Below the pieces are notes generated by a model. The model searched no databases, was not told where the DNA came from, and worked only from the letters and a program-made list of their open reading frames with translations. This document shows, one piece after another, positions 29,399 to 36,992 of a stretch of 64,000 nucleotides of DNA. A program made the translations under genes and the position numbers. Source of the DNA: Thraustochytrium sp. TN22 (Eukaryota > Sar > Bigyra > Thraustochytrida > Thraustochytriidae); contig JABLUY010000096.1 in NCBI GenBank assembly GCA_013306675.1, positions 58,227 through 122,226 of the forward strand. The letters are read 5' to 3'. Every line of letters starts with the position of its first letter. Within the stretch, counting starts at the first letter, position 1.

Positions 29399-30262
29399 AT
29401 GGACTACGGCGCCGATGACGACGCCTTCATGCTCTCCGGCGTGGACGGCGACGACGAGGGCGGCCTGCTGCCCATGGAGGACGACGGCTTTCAGGGCGAC
29501 TTCGCGGGCGACGGCGATGACCAGGGCCCGGACGAGTTTGCCTCCGCGCAGCAGATGCAGATGATGCAGCAGCAACAGCAGGACCCAACGATGGAGGACG
29601 ACCAACAACAGCAGCAAGAACAACAGATGGACCAGGATCAGCAGGACCAGCAACTGCAGCAGCAAGGGAACCAGCAGGGGCAGGATGGCCAGCAGCAACA
29701 GCAGCAACAACAACAACAAGAACAAGGGCAGGAGGGGGACGGGCAGGAGGACGTGATCGACGTGACTGGCGCGAACGAGACCGACCAGCAGCAAAAGTAC
29801 CAGGAGCAGCAGCAGCAGGCCGCACGCGAGGCGGCGGAGCAGCGCATCCAGCGCATCCAGCGCTACACAGTCAAGGCTGCGCCCGCTGCTGCGCCTGGGC
29901 AGAATGACCCGCACGAACAGAGTCTCAAGGACAAGGTGGACGAGGCCATCAAGCTCTACGTGGAGCTAGAGCGCGGCGTGGGCGCCCTGCTGGCGCGCTC
30001 GCTTCAGCCGAAGACTGAAGATAGTGTTCTTGAGGGCGCCGAGGGTGCCTGCTTCACGAAGCTCGAAAGTCTTAACGCCACCTGCGACCAGATCCGCCGC
30101 GTCGCGCAGCGCCGTCTCGACGTTTTGGCTGTGGAGAAGGTGCTCGCTCGCCGTAACGAAGAGGAGCACCAGGAGAACCCGCAGGACGTGGTGAAGACCA
30201 AGGCAGAGTCGCTCTGCGTGTCTCGAAGCGGCTTCCAAAAGGTGGTCTTCCCCCCGAGGTAG
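29399..30262 (+). CDS. Gln-rich nuclear protein, possibly a Mediator tail subunit (Med29-like)
   Basis: A 287-residue frame from ATG 29399. The first ~45 residues are acidic (MDYGADDDAFMLSGVDGDDE). Residues ~50-150 are Gln/Asp runs, including a stretch of ten Gln. The C-terminal third is helical: LKDKVDEAIKLYVELERGVG, then CFTKLESLNATCDQIRRVAQ. The pattern of a phenylalanine-led helix with an LE...A.CDQ core recalls Med29-type Mediator subunits. A Gln-rich activator-like N-terminus would suit transcription. The similarity is short and the call tentative; it may be an unrelated Gln-rich protein. The Gln run is CAG/CAA mixed, so it is not a simple expanded triplet. Confidence 0.35.
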   Translation: MDYGADDDAFMLSGVDGDDEGGLLPMEDDGFQGDFAGDGDDQGPDEFASAQQMQMMQQQQQDPTMEDDQQQQQEQQMDQDQQDQQLQQQGNQQGQDGQQQQQQQQQQEQGQEGDGQEDVIDVTGANETDQQQKYQEQQQQAAREAAEQRIQRIQRYTVKAAPAAAPGQNDPHEQSLKDKVDEAIKLYVELERGVGALLARSLQPKTEDSVLEGAEGACFTKLESLNATCDQIRRVAQRRLDVLAVEKVLARRNEEEHQENPQDVVKTKAESLCVSRSGFQKVVFPPR

Positions 30263-30419
30263 CATCTCTCGATCGCGAGAAAGGGAGAGTCGACTCGAAG
30301 ACTTGAAATAGGAAACTAACCAAGACACCATGTGCGATGCAAAAAGCTGCTTGGTCCTCGACTTGAATCTGTCTGCTGAGCGCACGCCATTTGTCGCTGC
30401 TCGTCGCAAGTCTGTGCTT

Positions 30420-31562
30420 CTAACTCGCATCATCACCGTCGTCGGCTAAAGTCAGATCGAGCCGGCCGAGTCGCTCCGCCGCCTCGTCGCGAATGTCAAT
30501 CTCTGATCCAGAGCCGGACATGATGTGAAGGATCTGCTCAAACGACTGGCAGGAGAGCTTGCCAAAGGCCTCAAAGATGAGATGGAATACGCGCACGGGC
30601 TCCTCCGGCCCCGAGCGGCCGCGTACCTCATAGGCGATCTGGTAACGCTCCAACTCGCGGTCCACAAGCAGGCTACCAAGCAGCGCGCCGCCGTCGATCT
30701 CGCCCTTGCGCTCCCTGCGAATCGAGAAGCCCGCGTCCGCGGACACGTGGATGCTGACCCTGGTGGTCTCGGCCTCGTCGTCCGAGCCTGCGGCAGCGGC
30801 AATGGTGTCCTGGATACAAAACTGCAGATCGACGCCGTCGCCGGCCTTGCGGCGCTGCAGCCAGACGGAGCCGAGCCCAAGGCAGACGAGGTCGTGCTGG
30901 CGGCGAGACTTGCGCAAGACGGACGCGAGACGCCACTCAAAGACCTCGCCCGAGGCGATGCGAGCGCTGGCCGTGGCCTCGGTCTCGAAGCGACGGCAAA
31001 AGTCGCGCGCGATGTCCCTGGCCTCGGGCGAATCCTGCAGCTCCTGCGCCGGCCGCCAGGTCCCGTGCACGAGCGTAACGCTGGTGAGGGCCAGGTTGAG
31101 CAGATTGACGCAGGTGCGCAGGTCCTCCGCGATCTCCGCGAGCTCGGCCTCAAAGAGCTCGTCCGCGTTAGTGCCCTCCTCGCCGAGCGAGCGCCGGCCC
31201 ACGGGCGGGTCGGCCTCGGCCTCCTCGTCGTCTCCCTCGTTCCCGTCCTCGGCCGCCTCCAGGTTTGCCTCGAGCCGGCCCGCGAGCGCGTCGAACCTCT
31301 GCAGCACGCGGCGCGCGAACCACACGGGCGAGCTCACGTACCCGCTGGTCTCCTGCCTGTTCTGCAGCTCCATGCAGAGGAAGAGGGGTCGCTGGAGCCC
31401 GGTTGCCAGCGCCACGGCCTGCGCCATGCTGCTCGACGTGCCGCCGCGCGCGCCCTCGGCGCCATCCTCCGACCGCCGCAGCTGCTCCTGCACCAGCTCG
31501 TACGTCTTCTTCACGTTGTGCAGCAGCCCCAGCACCGTGCTCGCCGCCTCCAGCCGCTGCAT
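30420..31562 (-). CDS. Conserved-looking protein of unknown function (380 residues)
   Basis: A 380-residue frame from ATG 31562. The N-terminal helical region (MQRLEAASTVLGLLHNVKKT) leads into an acidic linker at ~105-130. A second helical block follows (ELAEIAEDLRTCVNLLNLAL), then a beta-rich C-terminal half (VCLGLGSVWLQRRKAGDGVD, VSIHVSADAGFSIRRERKGE, YQIAYEVRGR, VRVFHLIFEAFGKLSCQSFE). Codon choice matches its neighbours and the frame has no alternative of similar length, so I regard it as a real gene. I do not recognise the family. It lies tail to tail with the Gln-rich gene (157 bp) and upstream of, and on the same strand as, the synergin-like gene. Confidence 0.6.
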   Translation of the reverse strand: MQRLEAASTVLGLLHNVKKTYELVQEQLRRSEDGAEGARGGTSSSMAQAVALATGLQRPLFLCMELQNRQETSGYVSSPVWFARRVLQRFDALAGRLEANLEAAEDGNEGDDEEAEADPPVGRRSLGEEGTNADELFEAELAEIAEDLRTCVNLLNLALTSVTLVHGTWRPAQELQDSPEARDIARDFCRRFETEATASARIASGEVFEWRLASVLRKSRRQHDLVCLGLGSVWLQRRKAGDGVDLQFCIQDTIAAAAGSDDEAETTRVSIHVSADAGFSIRRERKGEIDGGALLGSLLVDRELERYQIAYEVRGRSGPEEPVRVFHLIFEAFGKLSCQSFEQILHIMSGSGSEIDIRDEAAERLGRLDLTLADDGDDAS

Positions 31563-31563
31563 C

Positions 31564-31610
31564 CTCCCTCCCTCCCTCCCTCCCTCCCTCCCTCCCTGCC
31601 TCCCTCCCTC
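31564..31610. repeat. (CTCC)n microsatellite
   Basis: About eleven CTCC units with one CTGC interruption, directly upstream of the start codon of the unknown gene. On its coding strand this is a GGAG-rich 5' leader. The rest of 31563-31869 shows no gene. Confidence 0.85.
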
Positions 31611-31869
31611 TGCGCAGCGCAGCGCCGCGGCGCGCAGAGCGCCCCGCGCGGGATCTCCTGCCTCAGCCAGCTTGCGCTCTCTGTCTTGTCGGTATCATCA
31701 TTCGGCATCATCAAGCCAACCAAGGCCGCCGCGCTCGCGTTCGGCGGCGCGCCATCGGCGGAGAGCACCCGGCAAAGCCAGCTCAAAACAACCGAGCAAG
31801 GGCCATCAACAGGTTAGACGTGGTACAATTACACTGCACAGCGAGCATCTCCAAGGCCCCGGCCCGCCC

Positions 31870-34800
31870 TCAGAGCCCTGCGAAGGGGTCGTCCTCGTCC
31901 GGCGCCACGTCCTGCACGCCGCTGCCGGGCACGAGCGCGTCGCTGGTCTGGGACTGACGCCGACGCGAGGCGATGAGCGTGTCCTGGCCGCCGAACGGCA
32001 TCGCTAGGCCGCTGCTACGCATGAAGGAGAGGTCTGGCAGGCCCTCGTCCCCTCGATCGGGGTTCTGCTCGCGCCAGAGCCGCTGCAGCAGCGCCTCGGC
32101 CTCGGCTTGCTGGGCAGCGGCATCCGCCGGCGTCGGCGCGGCGTTCTCTTGCTGTGTGTCGAAGGGGCCCGGCTCGGGCGCGGTCGTCTCGAAGGCTGCC
32201 AAGAGATCATCCGTCGCGGCCGGAACAGGCGCCGCGGCCTCCTGAAAACCGAAAACGTCCAGGTCGACCGCGGCGGGCGCCGGGCGGGGCGCCGCCTTGA
32301 AGCTGCCAAAGGCATCTTCCGCGTCATGGGCATCAGGCACGCCATCGCCTGCGGAAAAGGGCTGCAGGCTAGCCGAAGGCGCCGCCGCTTTGAAACTGCC
32401 AAAGGCCTCGTCCTCGTCGTCCTCGTCCCGCTGGCCCGGCTGCGAGCGCGTCATCTCGCTCGCGCCGTCCCCCTCCTCCTCCTCCTCCTCCTGCGTCTGC
32501 TCAGCGTCCTCCTCTTCCTCCTCCTCCTCCTCCTCGGTTTGCTCCAGCTCTTGGGCTTCTTCCTCAAGAGAGTCATACCCTGGCGCCGGCGAGGTGGGCG
32601 GCGCTGCGCCGCCGTCCGGCCGCGCAGGGTCCTCACGTAGCTGAATGCTGTCGTCGCCAAAGTTGAGCGAGTCGGCGCGGTCCACGGCGCGCTCCAGGTC
32701 GGGCGACGGCGTCTCCTCCGCCACGTCGCGCAGAGCCGCGGCGCTGTCCACCGAGGCGCGCGGGCTGCGTGCCTCCTGCAGGTGCGTGAACGAGCGGCCC
32801 AGCAGGATGGATGCGCCCTCGTCGTCACTCGTCCGCAGCGTCTTCCACAGCTGGTTGCTGTGGACGACCTCGCTCTCAATCTCGATGTACGCCGCAAGGC
32901 ACTCGATCGCCTTGCTCACACAATCCTCCGGCGTCGCGATCGCCGCCGCCGCCTCGCGCCCGCAACAAAGGCATGCCTTACCACCCTTGACCAAGAGCGC
33001 CCCGCATGTCTCGCACGCAACCGGGCCGAAGGACTCATCCGCTTCGGGTGCATGCGCGATGCCCTGAAGCAAACCGCCCTCGGGCCACGGCATGGCCGCC
33101 GCTGGCTCCGTGCAAAGCGCGGAAAATACTCGCTCCACCATCTCGTTGTACGCCTCCTCGGGCTGCGAGAGGAACTCGAGCGCTCGATCCGTCTTGGGCG
33201 GAGGTGGCGCAGGTGGCGCAGGTGGCGCAGCCGCGAACTCCGCACTCTCGAATTCGGCATCCTCGAAGTCGCCAAAGTCCCCAAACTCGCCATCGTCGCC
33301 GAAGTCGGCCTCGAACTGCCCGCCGCCGCTGTCAGCTGTCACTTGCACACCTGCAGGTGCTACTGCGGGGACCGCGGCTGGCGCTGCTCCTGGAGGCGCC
33401 GCATCGAAGTCCGCGTCGAAGTCCGCGTCGAAGTCGGCGCATCCAAAGTCACCAAAGTCGCCAAAGTCGTCGTCGTCCTTGTTCTTGTTGTTTGCGGCAT
33501 CAGGTACAGCCGAGGCGTCTATGCTAGTGCTGCTCTCTGCGGCATCGAAGCCGTCCGCGACGCCTTCGGAAGCGTTTGAGGCGTCGCCAGGCGACGCGTC
33601 CGACGCGCGAGCTACGGTGTTGGGATCATTGTCAGCCTGGGACACACTCGCGGCAGGAGCGGCGACAGCGTCCGTAGCCGAGCTTGCAAAGGCGTCGAAC
33701 TCGTCCGAAGGGTCGTCTTCGAGCCCAAAATGATCTACAGAGTCGGGTACCGCAGAGGAGTGGGACGCGTCGGAACTGTGCGCCTCGAACCCAGCATTTG
33801 CACCCACTTTAGATGAGTCGAGCGTAGCCGAGGAAGCGTCTTGGGTACGTAGCACGTCCTTGGTGGCAGGCGTCTCGGCTCCCAGCTCGGCGAACTCAGC
33901 ATCTGCCTCGTCTTTGACAACAGCCGCCTCAGAGCCATCCTCCGTAGCACCAGTAAGAGCGTTCAAGTCTTGGTCTCCTGCGTCCGCGGACGCTGGGCTT
34001 TCAGTAGCCTTTGCAGCCTGCCGAGCCGGCTCGACTGAGATGTCCATGGTGGCAAAATCAGAAGCAGCACCCGCTTCGTGCGTATCGTCAGGAGCGCCCG
34101 TCGCTGCAGAGACATCTTTTGCAACACCAGCAACGGCGTCGAACTCGTCCACGTCTTGAGCTGCTGCGACCACGGGCTCGGGGCTGTCAGCGTCCTCTAC
34201 AGCCTGTGGTCCCGGCTCATCTGAGACGTCCATGGCGGCGAAATCATCGGCAGCCATGGTGGAAGTGGTGCTTGCCCTGTTTGTAGCGCCATGCGCACCC
34301 GCCGCTTCGGAGTCTTCGTTCGCAACTGTGCCCAAGGCGTCAAACTCGTCAACGTCTTGAGCTGCTTCGACCACAGGCTCCAGGCTGTCAGCGTCCTTGA
34401 CAGCCTGTGAATCCGATTCGGTGGAGACGTCCAAGGCAGCCACGGCGGAAGCAGCGCTGACCTCGCCTGTCGTGCCAGGTGCACCCGCTTCTTCAGACGC
34501 TTCCGGCGCGACATCGACAGAGGCGTCGACGTCTTGCGCTGCTGCTGCCTCAACGAGGTCAGGACTGTCCGTGAACTCGACAGCCTGCTGATCCGGCTTG
34601 GCTGCGATGTCCAAAACATCGAGATCATCGGCAGCTGCGGCGGAAGCAGCGCTCGCCTCGCCTGCAGCGCCAGACGCACCCAACGCTTGGGAGTCTTCTT
34701 CTTCTGTGACACCGGCCAAGGCGTCAACGTCTTGCGCTGCTGCCTCAACGAGGTCAGGGCTGTCCGTGAAGTCGACAGCCTGCTGATCCGATTCCGACTC

Positions 34801-35361
34801 ATCTGAGATCGCCGTGGCGTTGACCTCCTTCTTCTGGAACATACTGTCCTCATCGTCCTTGAATGGCTCGGCCTCATCATTTTTGCAAGGAGGAATGGCC
34901 TCATCCTTTCTGGACGGCTCGACCTCGTTGTCCATGGACAGCTCTGCCGCGCCATGCTCGGTCTCGGTCAGCATCAAATCAGCCTTCGCCGCGCTGCTCT
35001 CCTCCTCGTCGAGCCCGGCCTCCACGGTGCTCTGCTCCTCATCCACGCCGGCCGTGCCGCTGTTGCCGCGCTCGCGCATGTCAATATCTACCGCAGCGCG
35101 CTCCTGGTCGTCGCCCGTGCGTTGATCCGCGTCGCCCTTGGCCTGGTCCGCGTCAAGGCCAACGTGCTGCGAGCCGTGCGCGTCTTGGGGGCCGTCGTCC
35201 TTTGCGTCCGGTCCGCCGCGGTCAGACTCAGCCTCATGATCAGGCCGGGCCGGCGCTCCGTCCACGGCGAAACCCTCCGCGGCGGCAACGAGCTCCTGCG
35301 CGAGCAGCTCCTGGCCCTTGAGCTCGAGCTCGTGCTTGGTCTCGTCCTCGTCGTCGCTCAT
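31870..35361 (-). CDS. Large acidic adaptor-binding protein, synergin/aftiphilin-like
   Basis: A 1163-residue frame from ATG 35361 (MSDDEDETKHELELKG). The same frame is open to 36513, but that part is antisense to PHO88 and unlikely to be used. Residues ~185-470 hold about five imperfect repeats of 55-60 residues (QQAVEFTDSPDLVEAAAQDV, SDSQAVKDADSLEPVVEAAQ, PQAVEDADSPEPVVAAAQDV). Near 630-710 there are phenylalanine-acidic motifs (DDDFGDFGDFG, EFGDFGDFED). More follow towards the C-terminus (DAFGSFKAA twice, DDLLAAFET, terminal DEDDPFAGL). Such motifs bind the ear domains of AP-1/GGA and AP-2. A C4 zinc-ribbon-like element, CETCGALLVKGGKACLCCG, is at ~785-803, and a helical block with HSNQLWKTLRTSDDEG resembles the clathrin-binding region of aftiphilin and synergin. 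I infer a role in clathrin-coated vesicle traffic; orthology is unproven. Confidence 0.55.
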   Translation of the reverse strand: MSDDEDETKHELELKGQELLAQELVAAAEGFAVDGAPARPDHEAESDRGGPDAKDDGPQDAHGSQHVGLDADQAKGDADQRTGDDQERAAVDIDMRERGNSGTAGVDEEQSTVEAGLDEEESSAAKADLMLTETEHGAAELSMDNEVEPSRKDEAIPPCKNDEAEPFKDDEDSMFQKKEVNATAISDESESDQQAVDFTDSPDLVEAAAQDVDALAGVTEEEDSQALGASGAAGEASAASAAAADDLDVLDIAAKPDQQAVEFTDSPDLVEAAAAQDVDASVDVAPEASEEAGAPGTTGEVSAASAVAALDVSTESDSQAVKDADSLEPVVEAAQDVDEFDALGTVANEDSEAAGAHGATNRASTTSTMAADDFAAMDVSDEPGPQAVEDADSPEPVVAAAQDVDEFDAVAGVAKDVSAATGAPDDTHEAGAASDFATMDISVEPARQAAKATESPASADAGDQDLNALTGATEDGSEAAVVKDEADAEFAELGAETPATKDVLRTQDASSATLDSSKVGANAGFEAHSSDASHSSAVPDSVDHFGLEDDPSDEFDAFASSATDAVAAPAASVSQADNDPNTVARASDASPGDASNASEGVADGFDAAESSTSIDASAVPDAANNKNKDDDDFGDFGDFGCADFDADFDADFDAAPPGAAPAAVPAVAPAGVQVTADSGGGQFEADFGDDGEFGDFGDFEDAEFESAEFAAAPPAPPAPPPPKTDRALEFLSQPEEAYNEMVERVFSALCTEPAAAMPWPEGGLLQGIAHAPEADESFGPVACETCGALLVKGGKACLCCGREAAAAIATPEDCVSKAIECLAAYIEIESEVVHSNQLWKTLRTSDDEGASILLGRSFTHLQEARSPRASVDSAAALRDVAEETPSPDLERAVDRADSLNFGDDSIQLREDPARPDGGAAPPTSPAPGYDSLEEEAQELEQTEEEEEEEEEDAEQTQEEEEEEGDGASEMTRSQPGQRDEDDEDEAFGSFKAAAPSASLQPFSAGDGVPDAHDAEDAFGSFKAAPRPAPAAVDLDVFGFQEAAAPVPAATDDLLAAFETTAPEPGPFDTQQENAAPTPADAAAQQAEAEALLQRLWREQNPDRGDEGLPDLSFMRSSGLAMPFGGQDTLIASRRRQSQTSDALVPGSGVQDVAPDEDDPFAGL

Positions 35362-35724
35362 GTTGTCGCTCCACAACGGTTCCTGGGGGAGCGGCGAAGG
35401 TCCCGCGGGACGAACCGCTGCGTGCGCGGCGTGCGGCGCAGCCGGCGCGCGCGCGGTGGCCGGCGGCGGCGGCGGCGGCCGGCGGCGGTCTCGACTGTGC
35501 GGCGAGGCGGCAGCGGCGGCAATTCCGGACACGGCGAGGCGTTTAGGACGATTCGGACGGTGCCATACGGGTTTGGGACGTGCGCGTGGCGGCCGCAAAA
35601 AGCTGGACTCGGCGGCCAAGTTGGCGCAGCAGCACGGGCAGTCCGAGATCGTTGGCGCTGGCGTGGGCGGCGAGCAGCAGCGGCAGCGGCAGCGGCAGCA
35701 GGAGGAGACGCAGGAGGGAGAAGG
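35362..35724. other. Divergent promoter region, synergin-like / PHO88
   Basis: GC-rich, with GGC/GGA runs. It contains no gene of its own and must hold both start regions. Confidence 0.4.
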
Positions 35725-36429
35725 ATGGCTCCGCGCGTGGGCGGCATGCCGCAGCTGCGGCTGGGCGGGCTGTGGAAGAACTTCGCGATGATGGGCGTGC
35801 TGTGGGTGGTGCGGTCCGTCTTCGACTTCGAAGACCCGGTCCAGCTGGCGGTGCTGCGGCTGGCGTCGCTGGTGGCGCACTTGGCGTTCGCCGGCATGAT
35901 GGGGTACTTTTACTGGCGGTCGAAGAGGGACCCGGCGAGCGACAAGGTGATTTACGTCAGGAGCTCGCAGCTCGAGTCGCCGCAGATGGCGGCGCTGCGC
36001 GACCCGGCGCAGTCGGACGAGAAGAAGCCCATGACGCAGCACGAGTACGACATGGAGAAGCTGCGCGAGGTGTTCTTTCAGACGACGATGACGTCGAGCA
36101 TCGCGGTGGGCTTGCACCTGTACGCTGGTTACGCGATCCCGATCTTTGTGACGATGATCTCGCTGGGGCGCACCGTGTACAACACGCAGTTTTTCCAGCT
36201 GTACGTGCGCGGCAAGGACGAGAAGATCTACCGCGAGCTGCGCCGCCCGTGGCCGGTGGTCAAGGTTGCCGGCATGCAGAAGATGATGCAGGACAGCCTG
36301 CAGCGGCGCTATGCGGACCTGCAGCGTGAGCTGGAGACGGATGGCCAGGACTCTGCGGCTGCTCCAGCTGGTGGCAAGGCGCCAGCCGTGCGCGCGGGCG
36401 GCAAGAAGGCCAAGCGCCGGGTCAAGTAG
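35725..36429 (+). CDS. PHO88/SND3-family ER membrane protein
   Basis: A 234-residue frame from ATG 35725, preceded by GGAGAAGG. Hydrophobic segments include LWKNFAMMGVLWVVRSVFDF, LAFAGMMGYFYWRSK and SSIAVGLHLYAGYAIPIFVT. Typical PHO88 features are the helical hairpin N-terminus, MTQHEYDMEKLREVFFQT and the C-terminal RRPWPVVKVAGMQKM, then a Lys/Arg-rich tail (KKAKRRVK). In yeast, Pho88/Snd3 acts in the SND route for targeting proteins with downstream transmembrane segments to the ER and affects phosphate transporter delivery. Length fits the family (about 190-230 residues). It is divergent from the synergin-like gene. Confidence 0.88.
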   Translation: MAPRVGGMPQLRLGGLWKNFAMMGVLWVVRSVFDFEDPVQLAVLRLASLVAHLAFAGMMGYFYWRSKRDPASDKVIYVRSSQLESPQMAALRDPAQSDEKKPMTQHEYDMEKLREVFFQTTMTSSIAVGLHLYAGYAIPIFVTMISLGRTVYNTQFFQLYVRGKDEKIYRELRRPWPVVKVAGMQKMMQDSLQRRYADLQRELETDGQDSAAAPAGGKAPAVRAGGKKAKRRVK

Positions 36430-36613
36430 GCCTTTTTTCTTGATTGTTGAAACGCTGTTGAAACAAACGAGGAGATCAATCAAAGATGGTGCTAAGAAGA
36501 TGATGGAGAGCAAGCAAGCCTTTTATTAACTTACTGTTTGTTGAGGTAGAGATAGATGATGAAAAGAGACAAGAGCATCCTCTGCGTGTTGTTTTTTATG
36601 CATGGGCGCCTGG

Positions 36614-36683
36614 CTTTGTCTCTGAGAAAACGGCTGCAGGCTTGTTCGCTTTGTCTCTGAGAAAACGGCTGCAGGCTCGTTCG
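36614..36683. repeat. Two tandem copies of a 35-bp unit
   Basis: Each copy begins CTTTGTCTCTGAGAAAACGG and continues GCTGCAGGCT(T/C)GTTCG. Copies start at 36614 and 36649 and differ by one base. Confidence 0.9.
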
Positions 36684-36707
36684 CATGGCCATGGGATGCC
36701 AGTTGCA

Positions 36708-36852
36708 CATTGCTTCTTCTCCTCACTCGCGTAGCCATGGAAAGTCGTACATTGCTTCTCTTTCTCCTCACTCGCGTAGCCATGGAAAGTCGTACATTGC
36801 TTCTCTTTCTCCTCACTCGCGTAGCCATGGAAAGTCGTACATTGCTTCTCTT
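36708..36852. repeat. Minisatellite of a 45-bp unit, three copies plus a partial
   Basis: Units start at 36708 (42 bp, one CTT missing), 36750, 36795 and 36840 (partial), and carry CCTCACTCGCGTAGCCATGG. The 42- versus 45-bp lengths keep both strands open to translation, but no gene signal is seen. Together with the 35-bp pair it fills the convergent 36430-36992 spacer between PHO88 and the zinc-finger gene. Confidence 0.92.
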
Positions 36853-36992
36853 ATTTGGTATGCCTGCGTCAATCAGCCAGCCTGCCTCGTCAATTTTTAA
36901 AAAGGCTGCGCGCTCATTCAAAGGGGGTTGCCGCGTTTAATGGATCGTGAAAGCAAAGCCAGGGAGTCCAGCCAGGCCCGTCCTGGCTGCGC

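Noticed and set aside
35369-36513. N-terminal extension of the synergin-like frame across the PHO88 gene
   Set aside because: It is antisense to a well-supported PHO88 coding region, and a good ATG exists at 35361.
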